64,000 bases of DNA, from NCBI GenBank assembly GCA_020796225.1, contig CM036756.1, forward strand, positions 54,342,616 to 54,406,615. Reading direction: 5' to 3'. The stretch is from Arion vulgaris (Eukaryota > Mollusca > Gastropoda > Stylommatophora > Arionidae). The translations under genes and the position numbers were made by a program. Positions 10,769 through 21,477 of this stretch are shown here, one piece after another. Under the pieces are notes generated by a model. It was not told the origin of the DNA. It ran no database searches and saw nothing but the letters and a program-made list of their open reading frames with translations. Within the stretch, counting starts at the first letter, position 1; each line of letters opens with the position of its first letter.

Positions 10769-11830
10769 ACACAACTGTTCTCAGAACTTAACTAACATTG
10801 TTTCTATGCTTGAGAAAAGAAAGAAATAACACAACTGTTCTCAGAACTTAACTAACATTGTTTCTATGCTTGAGAAAAGAAAGAAATAACACAACTGTTC
10901 TCAGAACTTAACTAACATTGTTTGTATGCTTGAGAAAAGAAAGAAATAACACAACTGTTCTCAGAACTTAACTAACATTGTTTCTATGCTTGAGAAAAGA
11001 AAGAAATAACACAACTGTTCTCAGAACTTAACTAACATTGTTTCTATGCTTGAGAAAAGAAAGAAATAACACAACTGTTCTCAGAACTTAACTAACATTG
11101 TTTCTATGCTTGAGAAAAGAAAGAAATAACACAACTGTTCTCAGAACTTAACTAACATTGTTTGTATGCTTGAGAAAAGAAAGAAATAACACAACTGTTC
11201 TCAGAACTTAACTAACATTGTTTCTATGCTTGAGAAAAGAAAGAAATAACACAACTGTTCTCAGAACTTAACTAACATTGTTTGTATGCTTGAGAAAAGA
11301 AAGAAATAACACAACTGTTCTCAGAACTTAACTAACATTGTTTGTATGCTTGAGAAAAGAAAGAAATAACACAACTGTTCTCAGAACTTAACTAACATTG
11401 TTTGTATGCTTGAGAAAAGAAAGAAATAACACAACTGTTCTCAGAACTTAACTAACATTGTTTCTATGCTTGAGAAAAGAAAGAAATAACACAACTGTTC
11501 TCAGAACTTAACTAACATTGTTTCTATGCTTGAGAAAAGAAAGAAATAACACAACTGTTCTCAGAACTTAACTAACATTGTTTGTATGCTTGAGAAAAGA
11601 AAGAAATAACACAACTGTTCTCAGAACTTAACTAACATTGTTTATATGCTTGAGAAAAGAAAGAAATAACACAACTGTTCTCAGAACTTAACTAACATTG
11701 TTTCTATGCTTGAGAAAAGAAAGAAATAACACAACTGTTCTCAGAACTTAACTAACATTGTTTCTATGCTTGAGAAAAGAAAGAAATAACACAACTGTTC
11801 TCAGAACTTAACTAACATTGTTTCTATGCT
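10752..11830. repeat. 60-bp minisatellite, 18 copies
   Basis: The unit TGAGAAAAGAAAGAAATAAC plus ACAACTGTTCTCAGAACTTAACTAACATTGTTTCTATGCT is repeated almost perfectly. The main variation is one site (TTTCTATG, TTTGTATG, once TTTATATG). The array grew from the 3' end of the LINE-P copy and ends in (TTG)n. Confidence 0.97.
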
Positions 11831-11937
11831 TTTGTTGTTGTTGTTGTTATGTATAGAATTCAAGTCTCTTAAAGCCGAGGCATACCCTTTTCAACTAAAA
11901 GTGTGTCTTTTTTATGATTATATCAGATCGTGTAGGC

Positions 11938-12335
11938 CATGGGTTCCCTAAGTGGACGGTAACGCCCCAGTGGGCGCTGAAGATTTCAGGGGGCGATAGT
12001 GGGTTCAGAAGCATTTGGTGTGAGTTTTTTTTTGTGATTTTGCGATTGAATAACCACTAGAAATTTGAATTATGCATTTTATTTAATCTTATGCCCAAGT
12101 TTCACGATCCATTTTTTCATCAGTTTTCTATTTCATGTATATAATCATTTAAAAATTGACCATGTATGACAGAAAAATATATAAATTTTCTATGTCAAAG
12201 TGAAAATAGAGCATATATATATATATATGTGTGGGTGGAAGGGGCGTTGGCAAACTGTTATAATGGGAAGGGGCGTTACAAAGTTTATGTCGTGCAAAGT
12301 GGGCGGTGGGCATCTATAATGTTTGGGAATCTATG
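11938..12335. mobile_element. hAT-type MITE with 8-bp TSD
   Basis: A 398-bp non-coding element starts CATGGGTTCCCTAAGTGG and ends with the complement of CATAGATTCCCAAA. It is flanked by the 8-bp duplication GTGTAGGC at 11930-11937 and 12336-12343. The 8-bp TSD and CA.GGTTC.CAAA termini are characteristic of hAT elements. A relative lies at 18435-19021. Confidence 0.85.
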
Positions 12336-12399
12336 GTGTAGGCCAAAACACATAAACAAATAAGACATCTTATCTGGAGATCTACTAGAAATATTATTT

Positions 12400-12551
12400 G
12401 TTTCTTCTTCTTTTTCTTGCGATCAGCCGCTTTGAATTCAGGTGTAGTCAGGCCACTGACATCTCGCTTCTGACTGATTATTGCGTGAAGGGGCGCTTTC
12501 CTTTTCATCAGTGTCCTTAGCCATACAGGCTGCCTTCTCGACTTCAAGGTT
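12400..12551 (-). mobile_element. SINE-F copy
   Basis: A minus-oriented SINE-F runs from the (CTT)n tail to CGACTTCAAGG. It is inserted beside the LINE-P-derived 48-bp array. Confidence 0.75.
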
Positions 12552-12554
12552 TCT

Positions 12555-12890
12555 GTCTTTCTGTTCTTCAATTATGTTTTGTCTCACAACGTCAGGATAA
12601 GAATCTTTCTGTTCTTCAATTCTGTTTTGTCTCACAACGTCAGGATAAGAATCTTTCTGTTCTTCAATTCTGTTTTGTCTCACAACGTCAGGATAAAAAT
12701 GTTTCTGTTCTTCAATTCTGTTTTGTCTCACAACGTCAGGATAAGAATCTTTCTGTTCTTCAATTCTGTTTTGTCTCACAACGTCAGGATAAGAATCTTT
12801 CTGTTCTTCAATTCTGTTTTGTCTCACAACGTCAGGATAAAAATGTTTCTGTTCTTCAATTCTGTTTTGCCTTACAGTGTCAGGATAAGA
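12555..12890. repeat. 48-bp minisatellite, about 7 copies, open frame
   Basis: The unit is TCTTTCTGTTCTTCAATTCT plus GTTTTGTCTCACAACGTCAGGATAAGAA. On the minus strand it stays open and encodes a 16-residue repeat SYPDVVRQNRIEEQKD. That peptide is the extreme C-terminus of LINE-P (compare SYPDAVMQNRIGEKK at 10715-10760), so the array is an amplified LINE 3' end, not a gene. Confidence 0.95.
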
Positions 12891-13390
12891 AGATATTTCT
12901 AGAACATGCTTTTCTGCGCTCTTCATAGATAGTGTCTCTCCTCTGTTATCTCTGATGTCCACCTTTTTTTTGTTACCGGCCTTTTGCTTTGTTTCACTGC
13001 TGAATGAATAAAAATCATATATTTGTCTATGCTAAATAACCAGTCGAGAGAGAGATCAGAGGTCGCCATTTTAACAAAGGGGTTTAAAGCCGAAGGATTG
13101 ACTTCATTGCACCCGGTTTTACCCCATAGGTCTCGTGCCCTCTCAGCAGAGATGGCACGCCACCTGCCAAGAGTATTGCACAAAGCACGAGCTCCGTAGC
13201 TCCGGCAATAATCCTAGGGTCTCTGGAAAAAACTGCACTTGTGAACAGAACGGCGCGGTCCGGATTCGAACCCACGACCTTCGACTCGCAAGGCAAATGG
13301 CTTAACCACTCAGAACAGACGGTCTAAGTCCACTGTATCCGAGTAATATTGCTCTTTGAGGCGCACTGTCTGTTGGTAATCCTATAAATA
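12891..13390 (-). mobile_element. LINE-P 3' end, split by inserted DNA
   Basis: LINE-P words occur at 12891-12990 and resume at 13322-13390 (GTCCACTGTATCCGAG, GGCGCACTGTCTGTTGG). Between them lie a SINE-E and about 90 bases of other DNA. Confidence 0.55.
13088..13320 (-). mobile_element. SINE-E, best-preserved copy
   Basis: The reverse complement begins with a clear tRNA-like head: A box AGTGGTTAAGCC, B box GGGTTCGAATCC. The family body follows, with GTGCAATACTCTTGGCAGGTG and the terminal GGTGCAATGAAGTCAATCC. It lies inside the LINE-P remnant. Confidence 0.82.
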
Positions 13391-14130
13391 TTTATGGGAT
13401 GGAAAGAGTTAAATATCTGACAACCAAACACACCAATAAACTCACATCATATTTATTGCACAGTTCAAGTCTGTCACACACAAAATAAATATATAATTGC
13501 TGCTTTAATCCCAGGTCAAGGTAGCAAGATAGAAAAGGACGAATAAGCAAATACTCGTATAATAACTGAATGCCATGGATGCGATACACTTAACGCTTGC
13601 ACCTGGCAACATAAATCGTAGTAGGTTGGTTTAGTTCCTGGACAGGTCACATGATATTCTAGGATGCCATCATCTCTATAAATATTGGATTTTAAAGGCA
13701 TTAGGTAAATGTTCGCTTGAGATAAAACAAAAGTGATATGTAGTTCAACGATGTTTTATAATGGGTAAATAGCATGGAGAAGCTGCTGATCCATCTATCC
13801 GTCTATCCATCTATCCATCTATCCATCTATCCGTCTATCCATCTATCCATCTAATCTTAACAGGGTCCACGCACAAAAAGAGCTATATAATCTATCTCTA
13901 TCTATTTATACCATTTTTAGGCTTCTTTTCATAATGCCCTTTACAAACTTTCTGGTCTTTTTAGTTGTCCAATATACTTGTTCTCTCATTTTTATTTGCA
14001 GTATCATCCAGTTTTCTTAGATTTCACACACACACACACACAAATAATAATAGTAAAAAATGTAGTCTTGTTTTAGCTGTAGAACGAGATTTGTTCATTT
14101 AATGAACTAGCTCTCTGTACATAAATAAAC

Positions 14131-14180
<50 letters not shown>

Positions 14181-14414
14181 TCTCGCTCGCTCTCAATATT
14201 CCTGTTTACTATTGATCGACATTAGTTTTAGATTAGAATGAATCAGTTTTGACAGTCTTCCCTATGGCCCGTCAGATCTGATACTATGCTACAATATAAC
14301 ACATTTGATGTGATGCTATACAGTTTTATAATGATCCTAAAACTGATCAGTAAACCAGCTGTGTCAATATATTTCCTATTTGACACTATTCTTCTATGCT
14401 ATCGAAGAGTTGGG
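13391..14414. other. microsatellite-rich stretch
   Basis: It contains (ATCT/ATCC)n at about 13791-13852, (CA)n near 14028-14041 and a long (TC)n at about 14133-14195. No gene is visible. Confidence 0.7.
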
Positions 14415-14650
14415 TAAACGAGCCTCTATGGTAAAGAGGTTTAGATGTTTGCCTGTCTTTCTGAAGATTGTGGGATCCAATCCGAATCGTGTCACGTTTG
14501 CAGCTTTTTTCATGAGATCCTTCTGATTGTTGCTGGAGGTACGGAATTCGCGTTTTGTGCAACACTCTCGGTAAGTGGTACGCCATTTCTTCTGACAGGG
14601 TCTGAGCCGTACTGGGAAACCCAGTGCAATAAAGTAAATTCTTCACACTT
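14415..14650 (+). mobile_element. SINE-E copy
   Basis: Diverged head (GGTAAAGAGGTTTAGATG; GGGATCCAATCC) with a conserved body GTGCAACACTCTCGGTAAGTG and the hairpin TACTGGGAAACCCAGT. Confidence 0.7.
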
Positions 14651-14670
14651 AGGCCCTGTAAAGCCACTCG

Positions 14671-14850
14671 TGTGTTGCCGGGATCGCAAGGAGAGCAACG
14701 AATATTAACTCTGCAACCGACAAGGCATGTCTTAAGAGGCGACTGAGGTAGATGCATAGGTAAGCTACCCTAGTAAATCTTGTTCTTCTTCGAACGTTCG
14801 ATATCGACCACTTGTTAACAACTATTTATGATTTCTATGTGATATGACCA
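14671..14850. mobile_element. chimeric SINE-A: + head joined to - tail
   Basis: 14671-14783 is the first half of SINE-A on the + strand, up to ...CTACCCTAGTAAAT. It is joined directly to the inverted last 65 bases (CTTGTTCTTCTTCGAACG... to GTGATATGA). It is therefore two partial copies or a rearranged one. Confidence 0.8.
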
Positions 14851-14865
14851 ATTAACGAAGAAATG

Positions 14866-15937
14866 ATAAGTGTAGCTGAGGTCAAGGAGGCAATCCATTC
14901 CTTGATAAACAGTAAGGCAGCTGGTGATGACAGCATTACTGCAGAAATGCTCAAAGCGGCTGATGATACAACTATTAGCCAGGTGCAAGAACTATTTAAT
15001 AAAGTATGGGAAGAAAAACTGTCCCAGATCAATGGAAAAAGGGAATAATTGTTAAGATCCCCAAAAGGTGATCTCAAAGATTGCAACAACTGGAGAGGGA
15101 TCACCTTATTATCAGTAATGACCAAGACTAGAAAGTAGTGAACTAGAAGATTTGGATTTTGCAGAATGATATTGCCTTGTTAAGTAGAAACAACCAAGAT
15201 ATGCAAAGAAAAACAGACAACTTGGTATCTATAGCATCAAAAGTTGGACTGCAGATAAGCTATGAAAAACAAATATAATGAAGACACCTAACGCAGATAT
15301 CACCCTGGAATCTAAAGTGATAAAAATAACAGAGCAGTTCACCTATTTAGGTAGCGATTTTGATTGCACAGGAAATGTTAAAAAGAAATTATGATACGAA
15401 TTGGCAAAGCAACATCAGCTTTTAAAAGTCTAAATAAAATATGGAACTGCAGATTATATAGTATTAAAACTAAATTACGAATTTTCAATTCAAATGTATC
15501 AATCCTAACATATGCCAGCGAGAGTTGGAAAATGACTAAAGATATAGAAAACAAGTTGAATGCATTTGAAAATAGATGTCTGCGAAAAATAATGAATATA
15601 AAATGGAACGAATTCAGGAGAAGTGATGAAATCAGAGACATGTCTGGTCAACCACTAGTGACAACTGTTATAGGAGAGAGAAGATGGAGATATTTTGGAC
15701 ACACCTTGAGGAGAAATTATCAACGAATTTCAAAGCAGGCATTGAAGTTGGGATGCAAAGGGTTCAAGAAAGAGAGGTCGACCTAAGGAGACCCTGAAAC
15801 GAACTTTGCTGAGAGAGGCAGGAGGTATCGGTCTCAGTTCCATGGATGAGATTGAGCGAGTTGCTCAGGATAGAGCGGTATGGAGAAGTTACTTGCAGGC
15901 CCTATGTAACGTATAACGGTCCGAGATGAATTATTAT
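14866..15937 (+). mobile_element. LINE-Q reverse transcriptase fragment with internal deletion
   Basis: These are remains of an RTE-like non-LTR retrotransposon ORF2. The first part gives the RT fingers block (EVKEAIHSLINSKAAGDD, then DQWKKGIIVKIPK). A deletion removes most of the palm, and the sequence resumes at LEDLDFA, where the catalytic FADD motif is destroyed by an extra base. From 15391 a 131-codon frame covers the post-RT region (LTYASESWKM, GERRWRYFGHTLRR). It ends in (ATT)n at about 15930. Relatives lie at 36934-37215 (minus) and 60738-61068. Confidence 0.88.
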
Positions 15938-15940
15938 TAT

Positions 15941-16255
15941 TATGTGATATGAGCCTAAGAGCGATTGTACGTTGAGCCAGTTATGCGCCTGCAAGTAGGC
16001 CAGCACATCCGATTTCTTTGACGCTCCTTATTTACTAGGGTAGCTTCCCTAGGCTCCTATCTCAGTCGCCTCTCATTATATGCCTTGTAAGTCGCAGTGT
16101 TACTGTTATTTGCTCCCCCTGTGAGTACCGGCAACACCTAGTAAATAAAAAGCGTTGCAGAAATCGGATATGCTGGCCTAGTTGTATGCGCATAACTGGC
16201 ACAAAATACAATCGCTTTTGGTTTAACAAGTGGTCGATACAGAGCGATGGAAGAA
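15941..16255. mobile_element. SINE-A with inverted 5' part
   Basis: 15941-16136 is a minus-strand SINE-A lacking its (GAA)n tail. At 16137 it joins a + strand 3' half starting CTAGTAAATAAAAAGCG and ending in a weak GAAG tail. The 5'-part-inverted, 3'-part-forward order resembles the 5' inversions of LINE-driven insertions. Confidence 0.78.
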
Positions 16256-16274
16256 AAAATAAGATCAATTAAAC

Positions 16275-17859
16275 CAGTGTTTCCCAACATTTTTTGTTCC
16301 ATACCCCATCAAAGCCTTTCAAAAGTTCGTATGCCCCCCGCAACCCCGCCCCTCCCTCCCTACCCCACCCTATGTAATATATACATTTTTAATTTCAAAA
16401 ATTGAATTGTTTACTGAAGAAACCTAAATGATAGGTTTTAGGAAGAAATCACTAGGAAATTGTTGAGGAAACACAGAAAGTAAATTTTCAAAACATATAA
16501 TTGAGAATTGAAATTCAAGTACGAAATCATTTTAATGACAGATTTTTCTATATTATTTTAATTTTTAGTAATTATTTATTACTTACAGTTAGTGAGATCC
16601 TTTGGCTTGCTGCATGCTGCGAAAAGATTTTAAGTTAAATTCCAATTTAGTTAGCTTCAATCTCAAGTCTTCTCGTTGTGTTACTTCCAGACGATTTTTT
16701 TAGCAGCAAATCAGTTATGGCACTAAATCAACATTCAATTAAATGTGCAGATTGAAACGGTAATAACAGTTTTCTTGCACTTTGGTTGAGTTTGGATATT
16801 TGATTTCTGTTTCCTCACAAAGCCATGCCATCGCTCCTTTTATGTTAAATAAATTTTTAACTGACTCTTCATTTTGCATTTGTCGAGTTTTCTTGATACT
16901 ACGTACTTGAAATATCAGACAGATCCACTAACATTGGCTGCATCATCCAAGTTGGAAAAACAATTTGTTTCAAAATCTTTCTTTTGAATCGGCCGATAGA
17001 ATTTTCAAATGATCGACAATAACAAGTATAGCGGTATCACATTTCTGGAGACAACGAAACTTTAAAATTTTTTTTATTGCAAATGTATTTCTGACATAAT
17101 TCAATAAAGGTAATGAAACCAAATATCTTTGCTTTTGTATCAACAAGAGTTTTATTTGTTCCTTGAAGTTGGTTATTTAATATATTTAATTTTTCAAGAT
17201 ATCGTCTAGATAACTCACAAATGCTTTACCATCGACCGTTAACAGATACTTCATTTCAGGTTTGTCGGTTAAAAAATCACTAAGAGTATCAAATAGTTCC
17301 ATAAATATTTTCACGCCATCTTACTTAAGTGTGAAGTAAAAATCTCAAGTGGTCTGCATTTTTTTCCCTACAAAATAGTTTGAAGAGACGCTCACACATG
17401 GCATTATCTTTAATAGCATTGATACACTTTATAACTGAATTGAGTACTTCATTTAGAACAGACGAAATATTTTAAGCTACCAAATTTTTCCTGTGAAAAA
17501 CACAATGCACAAGAAGCATTTCTGGATTCTCATCTTTCATCAATTTTAAGTAGCCATGTTTCTTGCCTATCATATTAGTAGCACATTTTTCATTGGTATA
17601 TTTTTGACATCTAAGTAATTTGTTAGCTTATTATATATATCTATGGAGGTAGTGGTGCATTCTAATGACTTACAGAACAACATTTCATCAGCAAAATCCC
17701 CTTTATCAATATATCTTACGTAAGTTATCAATAGGGCCTCACTGTCTCTCAAAGTTGATTCATCCATTTGCTAAACATTAGTTAAACTCTGAATGAGTCC
17801 AATTCCCCCAACAATGAAAATGCGTCCCTGTGGGCGTGGTTCCCACGTTGGAAACACGG
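16275..17859 (-). mobile_element. hAT transposon with 8-bp TSD
   Basis: A 1,585-bp element starts CAGTGTTTCCCAAC and ends with the complement of CCGTGTTTCCAAC. It is flanked by AATTAAAC (16267-16274) and ATTTAAAC (17860-17867), an 8-bp TSD with one mismatch. The interior is transposase debris on the minus strand. Confidence 0.85.
16640..17800 (-). pseudogene. hAT transposase remnant, ZBED5/SCAND3-like
   Basis: The minus strand reads, in order with stops and frameshifts: LRDSEALLITYVRYID, FADEMLFCKSLE and SIDIYNKLTNYLDVKNIP (17570-17767); then PEMLLVHCVFHRKNLVA, LNEVLNSVIKCINAIK and CERLFKLFC (about 17340-17540); then NNQLQGTNKTLVD and IFGFITFIELCQK (about 17080-17190). This order is that of the RNase H-like core of hAT transposases, close (from memory) to domesticated ZBED5 and SCAND3. 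At least four disablements are visible and the N-terminal zinc finger was not found, so it cannot be active. Confidence 0.85.
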
Positions 17860-17867
17860 ATTTAAAC

Positions 17868-18426
17868 CACAATTTTTTATTTTTTCAAGTATTTGTTACA
17901 TAAACTAAAATGGAAATATGACATTTTGCTAGAACAATTTTAGCATTATGTTTAATTAGGAACGCTGAATTAAAAAAAACAACCAGATACTTATAGAAGT
18001 GTTAGTGAAAACGTGTAGCTTAAAATTGTATTGTGCCCACAAGGCAAGGCAGGGTGTGTTTCTGAGCTTGGTTCTGCATTTATTAGAGTTTCAATCGGTT
18101 AGTCTTTCTTAGAAAAAAAAAGAAAAGTGAAAATTAGTAGCCTGCTGATGATCTGTAGAACAACCACCCTTCCCAGTGCTGTAGACAGGAAAACTGTGAC
18201 AGCGACGTCCAAGACTAACAGAGCTCTGACTCGATTAAGGGATGGATTCCCTGAATCAGCTTATCCTTTTTTTTGGGTTCTTTAACTCGCAACTTAGGAA
18301 AACAAACTCGATAAAAACAGGCAGACACCAATGTGCTGGATTACTCCTCTGTAAGCGTTTAACTAGCCCAACAATCTCACGCTTTAATGAAGAAATCACA
18401 CAATTAAGTTTTTTAACGAATGGTTT
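17868..18426. other. unassigned stretch
   Basis: Unique-looking AT-rich DNA with no tandem repeats. A 65-codon frame at 18242 has no recognisable feature. Confidence 0.4.
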
Positions 18427-18434
18427 ATGTAGAG

Positions 18435-19021
18435 CATAGGTTCTCAAAGTGGACTGTACCGCCCCAGTGGGCGCTAAAGCCTTACAGGGGGTGGTAGTGG
18501 GTTCACAAGCATTTGGGGAAGGGTGGGGGCGTTCAGGTGATTGGGGTCGGTGGCTCCTTAAAGAAGAAATTAGTCCCTGTGAGCGCGGTTCAATTCCGCG
18601 GGCTGACAGAAAAACCACAGGTTCTCCAGATTTACGGTGTTCATGGCACCGAGCCGAAGGTTGAATTACAGTGCTTCTGGATCGAAAAAAAGAAGATATT
18701 AATAATATATATTTTAAAATAAATTATTTTCGTGATTTTGCAATTGAATAAAAATTTAACATTTTAATTCTGCATTTTAATTCATATTATTTCTGTCTTA
18801 CACGATCCATTTTTTCATAAATTTTCTATTTCACACATATAATCATTTGAAAATTGACAATGTATGACAGAAATATATATATATCAATTTTCTATGTCCA
18901 AGATAAAAAAAATCATGTATATATATGGAGCATTGGCAAACTGTTATAATGGGGAGGTGGACGTTACAAAAATTATGTCGTGTCAAGTGGGCGGTGTGCC
19001 GAAAACGTTTGGAAACCTTTG
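18435..19021. mobile_element. hAT-type MITE interrupted by SINE-D
   Basis: Starts CATAGGTTCTCAAAGTGG and ends with the complement of CAAAGGTTTCCAAAC. The flanks ATGTAGAG (18427-18434) and ATGTATAG (19022-19029) form an 8-bp TSD with one mismatch. It aligns with the 398-bp element at 11938 on both sides of about 190 extra bases containing a SINE-D. Confidence 0.82.
18565..18692 (+). mobile_element. SINE-D, 5'-truncated, nested in hAT MITE
   Basis: It starts inside the tRNA-like head (GTGAGCGCGGTTCAATTCC is the B-box region). The body follows (CCAGATTTACGGTGTTCATG, CACCGAGCCGAAGG), ending CTTCTGGATCG plus an A-rich tail. Confidence 0.8.
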
Positions 19022-19070
19022 ATGTATAGCGAACGAAGAAGAAATGATTGCACTAAAACGGAGCTGAGAA

Positions 19071-19205
19071 TACCTCTAAAGTCGGAGTAGGATAACCGAA
19101 TGGTGAAGGACACTGATGATAAAGAAAGCAAGCCTTCGCGAAAAAATAACATACATGCGCCATATTAGTGGCGTTATGGCTACGATGGAAGTCATAGCTG
19201 GCTAA
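19071..19205 (+). mobile_element. SINE-F, diverged copy
   Basis: It runs from ACCTCTAAAGTCGGAG through GACACTGATGATAAAGAAAG to GGCTACGATGGAAGTCATAG, in + orientation. The (GAA)n tail is lost. Confidence 0.6.
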
Positions 19206-19332
19206 CCACACACAAAAAACAGGAAAGGGGAAGAAAAATTTCGAGTCAGAAAAAAAGACAGTTTGAACATTCTTAGTCTTAGTTTTCTTTAGCTCTATAG
19301 TACCCACGTTTAAACTACTAATTATCTGTGAT

Positions 19333-19743
19333 TTGTTCCACCTGAGCGTAAGTACCTTAAGACATGCTAACAGAATAGCTGTATACACAATTCCTGGGCA
19401 CACAGGAGTTAGTGGTAATGAACGAGCTGATAGATTGGCTGGCATGACTACAGTATCAGAGGGACTGTCATTCACCGAAATGACATTCCTAACTCAACGA
19501 GAGAATCTTTCCGAACAGATGAGTTTCAGGGTTGTCAATCCACTCGCTGACCAGATTGAGAGAGATGGGTGTCGATATTGGTACATTCCGAAACGAACGA
19601 AATACAAAATATGCAAACAGATTGATTAATCAACATCGAACTGGCGTGTTGCTGGACGCTGCTGGATTTGTTGAGGCGGAGATCGGAGCAGCTATAGACG
19701 TGTCGGAGTGCTATGATGATAGTCCTCATATAACTGATAACTG
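19333..19743 (+). mobile_element. LINE-R ORF2 end with RNase H domain
   Basis: The frame beginning at 19333 contains VYTIPGHTGVSGNERADRLA, the last catalytic block of RNase H1 domains (H..G..GNE.AD) carried by I/R1/Jockey-group non-LTR retrotransposons. A frameshift near 19530 moves the C-terminus (YANRLINQHRTGVLLDAAGF to SPHITDN, stop at 19743) to another frame. Only the last part of ORF2 remains, so it is inactive. Copies of the same end lie at 1-144 and, more diverged, 52960-53220. Confidence 0.85.
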
Positions 19744-19744
19744 A

Positions 19745-20154
19745 ACAACATTGGAAAGAAAACTGCAGTGATCTCTAGTTTAACTACAAAAACAGTAAAA
19801 CATATACTTAAACAAGAAACAACGTTGAATATATAGACAATATTTCAAGCAAACGAGATGGATGAAGTTTATTGTTGTTGTTGAGGAGTGTTGTCCGTGT
19901 GAGTAGTCATTTTCTGGGCTTCTCTGTTACTCATTGTTGACTGACTTAAACAAAAAAACTACTTTTAAAACATTAGCGTAATACTTTACTTTTACTATTG
20001 TTGTTGTCCCAGTTGTAAAGTGGATAAATTAGAATAGATTATAATAAATTAGAATAGGGGTCATCTCCAGATCAAAGGTCGGCAGTATTTGATCTCCCAC
20101 ACACTCTACCACCCAGATCAAAGTTCAGCTGTATTTGATCTATTTCTTGTGAGA
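19745..20154. other. unassigned, possibly LINE-R 3' UTR
   Basis: AT-rich sequence follows directly after the LINE-R stop. A short direct repeat (ATAAATTAGAATAG) lies at about 20025-20055. Confidence 0.4.
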
Positions 20155-20300
20155 GCTCATTGGTCAGTGCACTTGTGACGCATGCGTGTGGTCCGAGGAT
20201 TGCAGCGTCTCTCATGTTTAACCTGTCTCAATTGGGCACTAGAGAAACATTGGAAAGTAAAGATGGTCGGGGTGATGGTGACCACATCGCTAATCCTACC
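20155..20300 (+). mobile_element. SINE-C body fragment
   Basis: GCGTCTCTCATG, CTGTCTCAATTGGGCAC, GGAAAGTAAAGATGGTCGG and GGTGACCACATC follow the SINE-C order. Confidence 0.6.
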
Positions 20301-20443
20301 TCATTAGACAAAGATAAATTAGAGTCGAACTTAATATTTCCAAGTATGCCACAGTGTATGAAAACAGGATTTCTTTTTACCTTAAATAGTTTGTTACTTT
20401 CTGTTTATCATTATTTCGCTAAATATATATTTGTTCTTTTCTC

Positions 20444-20690
20444 CACCCGTGTGCTGCCAGGGCTTGCAAGGGAAGCAATGAATAGTAATACTGCAACTTA
20501 CAAAGCATGCCGTAAGAGGCGTCATATGTAAGACTTAGTGAAACTACCCTAGTAAATGACATCGCAGAAATCGGATGTGCTTGTAGGCGCACAACTGACA
20601 CAACGTACAATCGCTTTTAGACTCAGATCAGATACAAATCACACAGAGTGGTTAACAAGTGGTCGATATGGAGCGTTCAAAGAAGAAGCT
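20444..20690 (+). mobile_element. SINE-A copy
   Basis: Full length from CACCCGTGTGCTGCC to AAAGAAGAAG, with a deletion of about 20 bases near 20575. Confidence 0.87.
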
Positions 20691-21157
20691 AAGGACAAAC
20701 CTTGTTTTGTTTTGATTATATCCGAGCGCATAGGCCAAGAAATATAAAGAATAAAACTTAACTCCTTTCGGAGAATCTTTCAGTTCTGAAGGTTCTATGC
20801 AAGTTATATACATACCTTGTATTGGATCTTGGAGTATCCATAAGAAGCTAGTTCTATTTTTGATGTTTGTTGGCCAACACACTATGATCTAACCAAAAAG
20901 TACTCCATCTTAGTTTGAAAGCCTGCATAGGCTTGAAGAAACTTGTAACCTCTTACAAATCTAACAACAACAATAAGGCCAACTGCAAACTGAGTGTTAC
21001 ACGTCCTCATAACTTAATCGGATGTAGTTAGGTCTTAGCGTCGACTTTGTTTCGTTTGCTTTGTTGTGATTAAAGCTTTCTTAACGGTTAAGTCGATGCA
21101 ACACGTTCATCTTAAGAACAAGCCTTTTTCTGTATCAGGTATTGTTAGTCAAACAAA
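20691..21157. other. unassigned stretch
   Basis: No coding frame with recognisable content and no tandem repeat was seen. Confidence 0.35.
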
Positions 21158-21445
21158 CCGCCCATGTGTTGCCGGGGCGCGCAAGGAGCAAAGAATAATA
21201 ACACTACGACCTACAAGGCATGTCGTAAGAGGCGACCGAGGTAGGGGCCTATGGAAGCTACCGTAGTAAATAAAAATGTAAAATGTGCTGGTCTACTGGT
21301 CTACACGTGGGCGCATAACTGGCACAACGTACAATCGCTGGTAAAACGTAAAATCTGGCCAGCAATGGCGGAATGCCCGAGGGCTATTCAGAATCAGGAC
21401 TAAATTCATGAGAAAAGTTGGTTCATCAGTCTAGGCCGGGATCGC

Positions 21446-21477
<32 letters not shown>

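Noticed and set aside
12438..12962. 174-codon minus-strand open frame as a protein gene
   Set aside because: Most of it is the 16-residue product of the 48-bp array, derived from the LINE-P C-terminus. The remainder is a SINE-F and LINE debris.
13255..13320. True tRNA genes at the A/B-box-bearing heads (13255, 30870, 37440, 61490, 28700)
   Set aside because: B boxes are present but acceptor and anticodon stems do not form well, and each is continued by a family-specific SINE body.
14133..14195. Regulatory meaning of the long (TC)n tract
   Set aside because: GAGA-type tracts can be regulatory, but no promoter or gene lies nearby, and similar microsatellites are scattered through the window.
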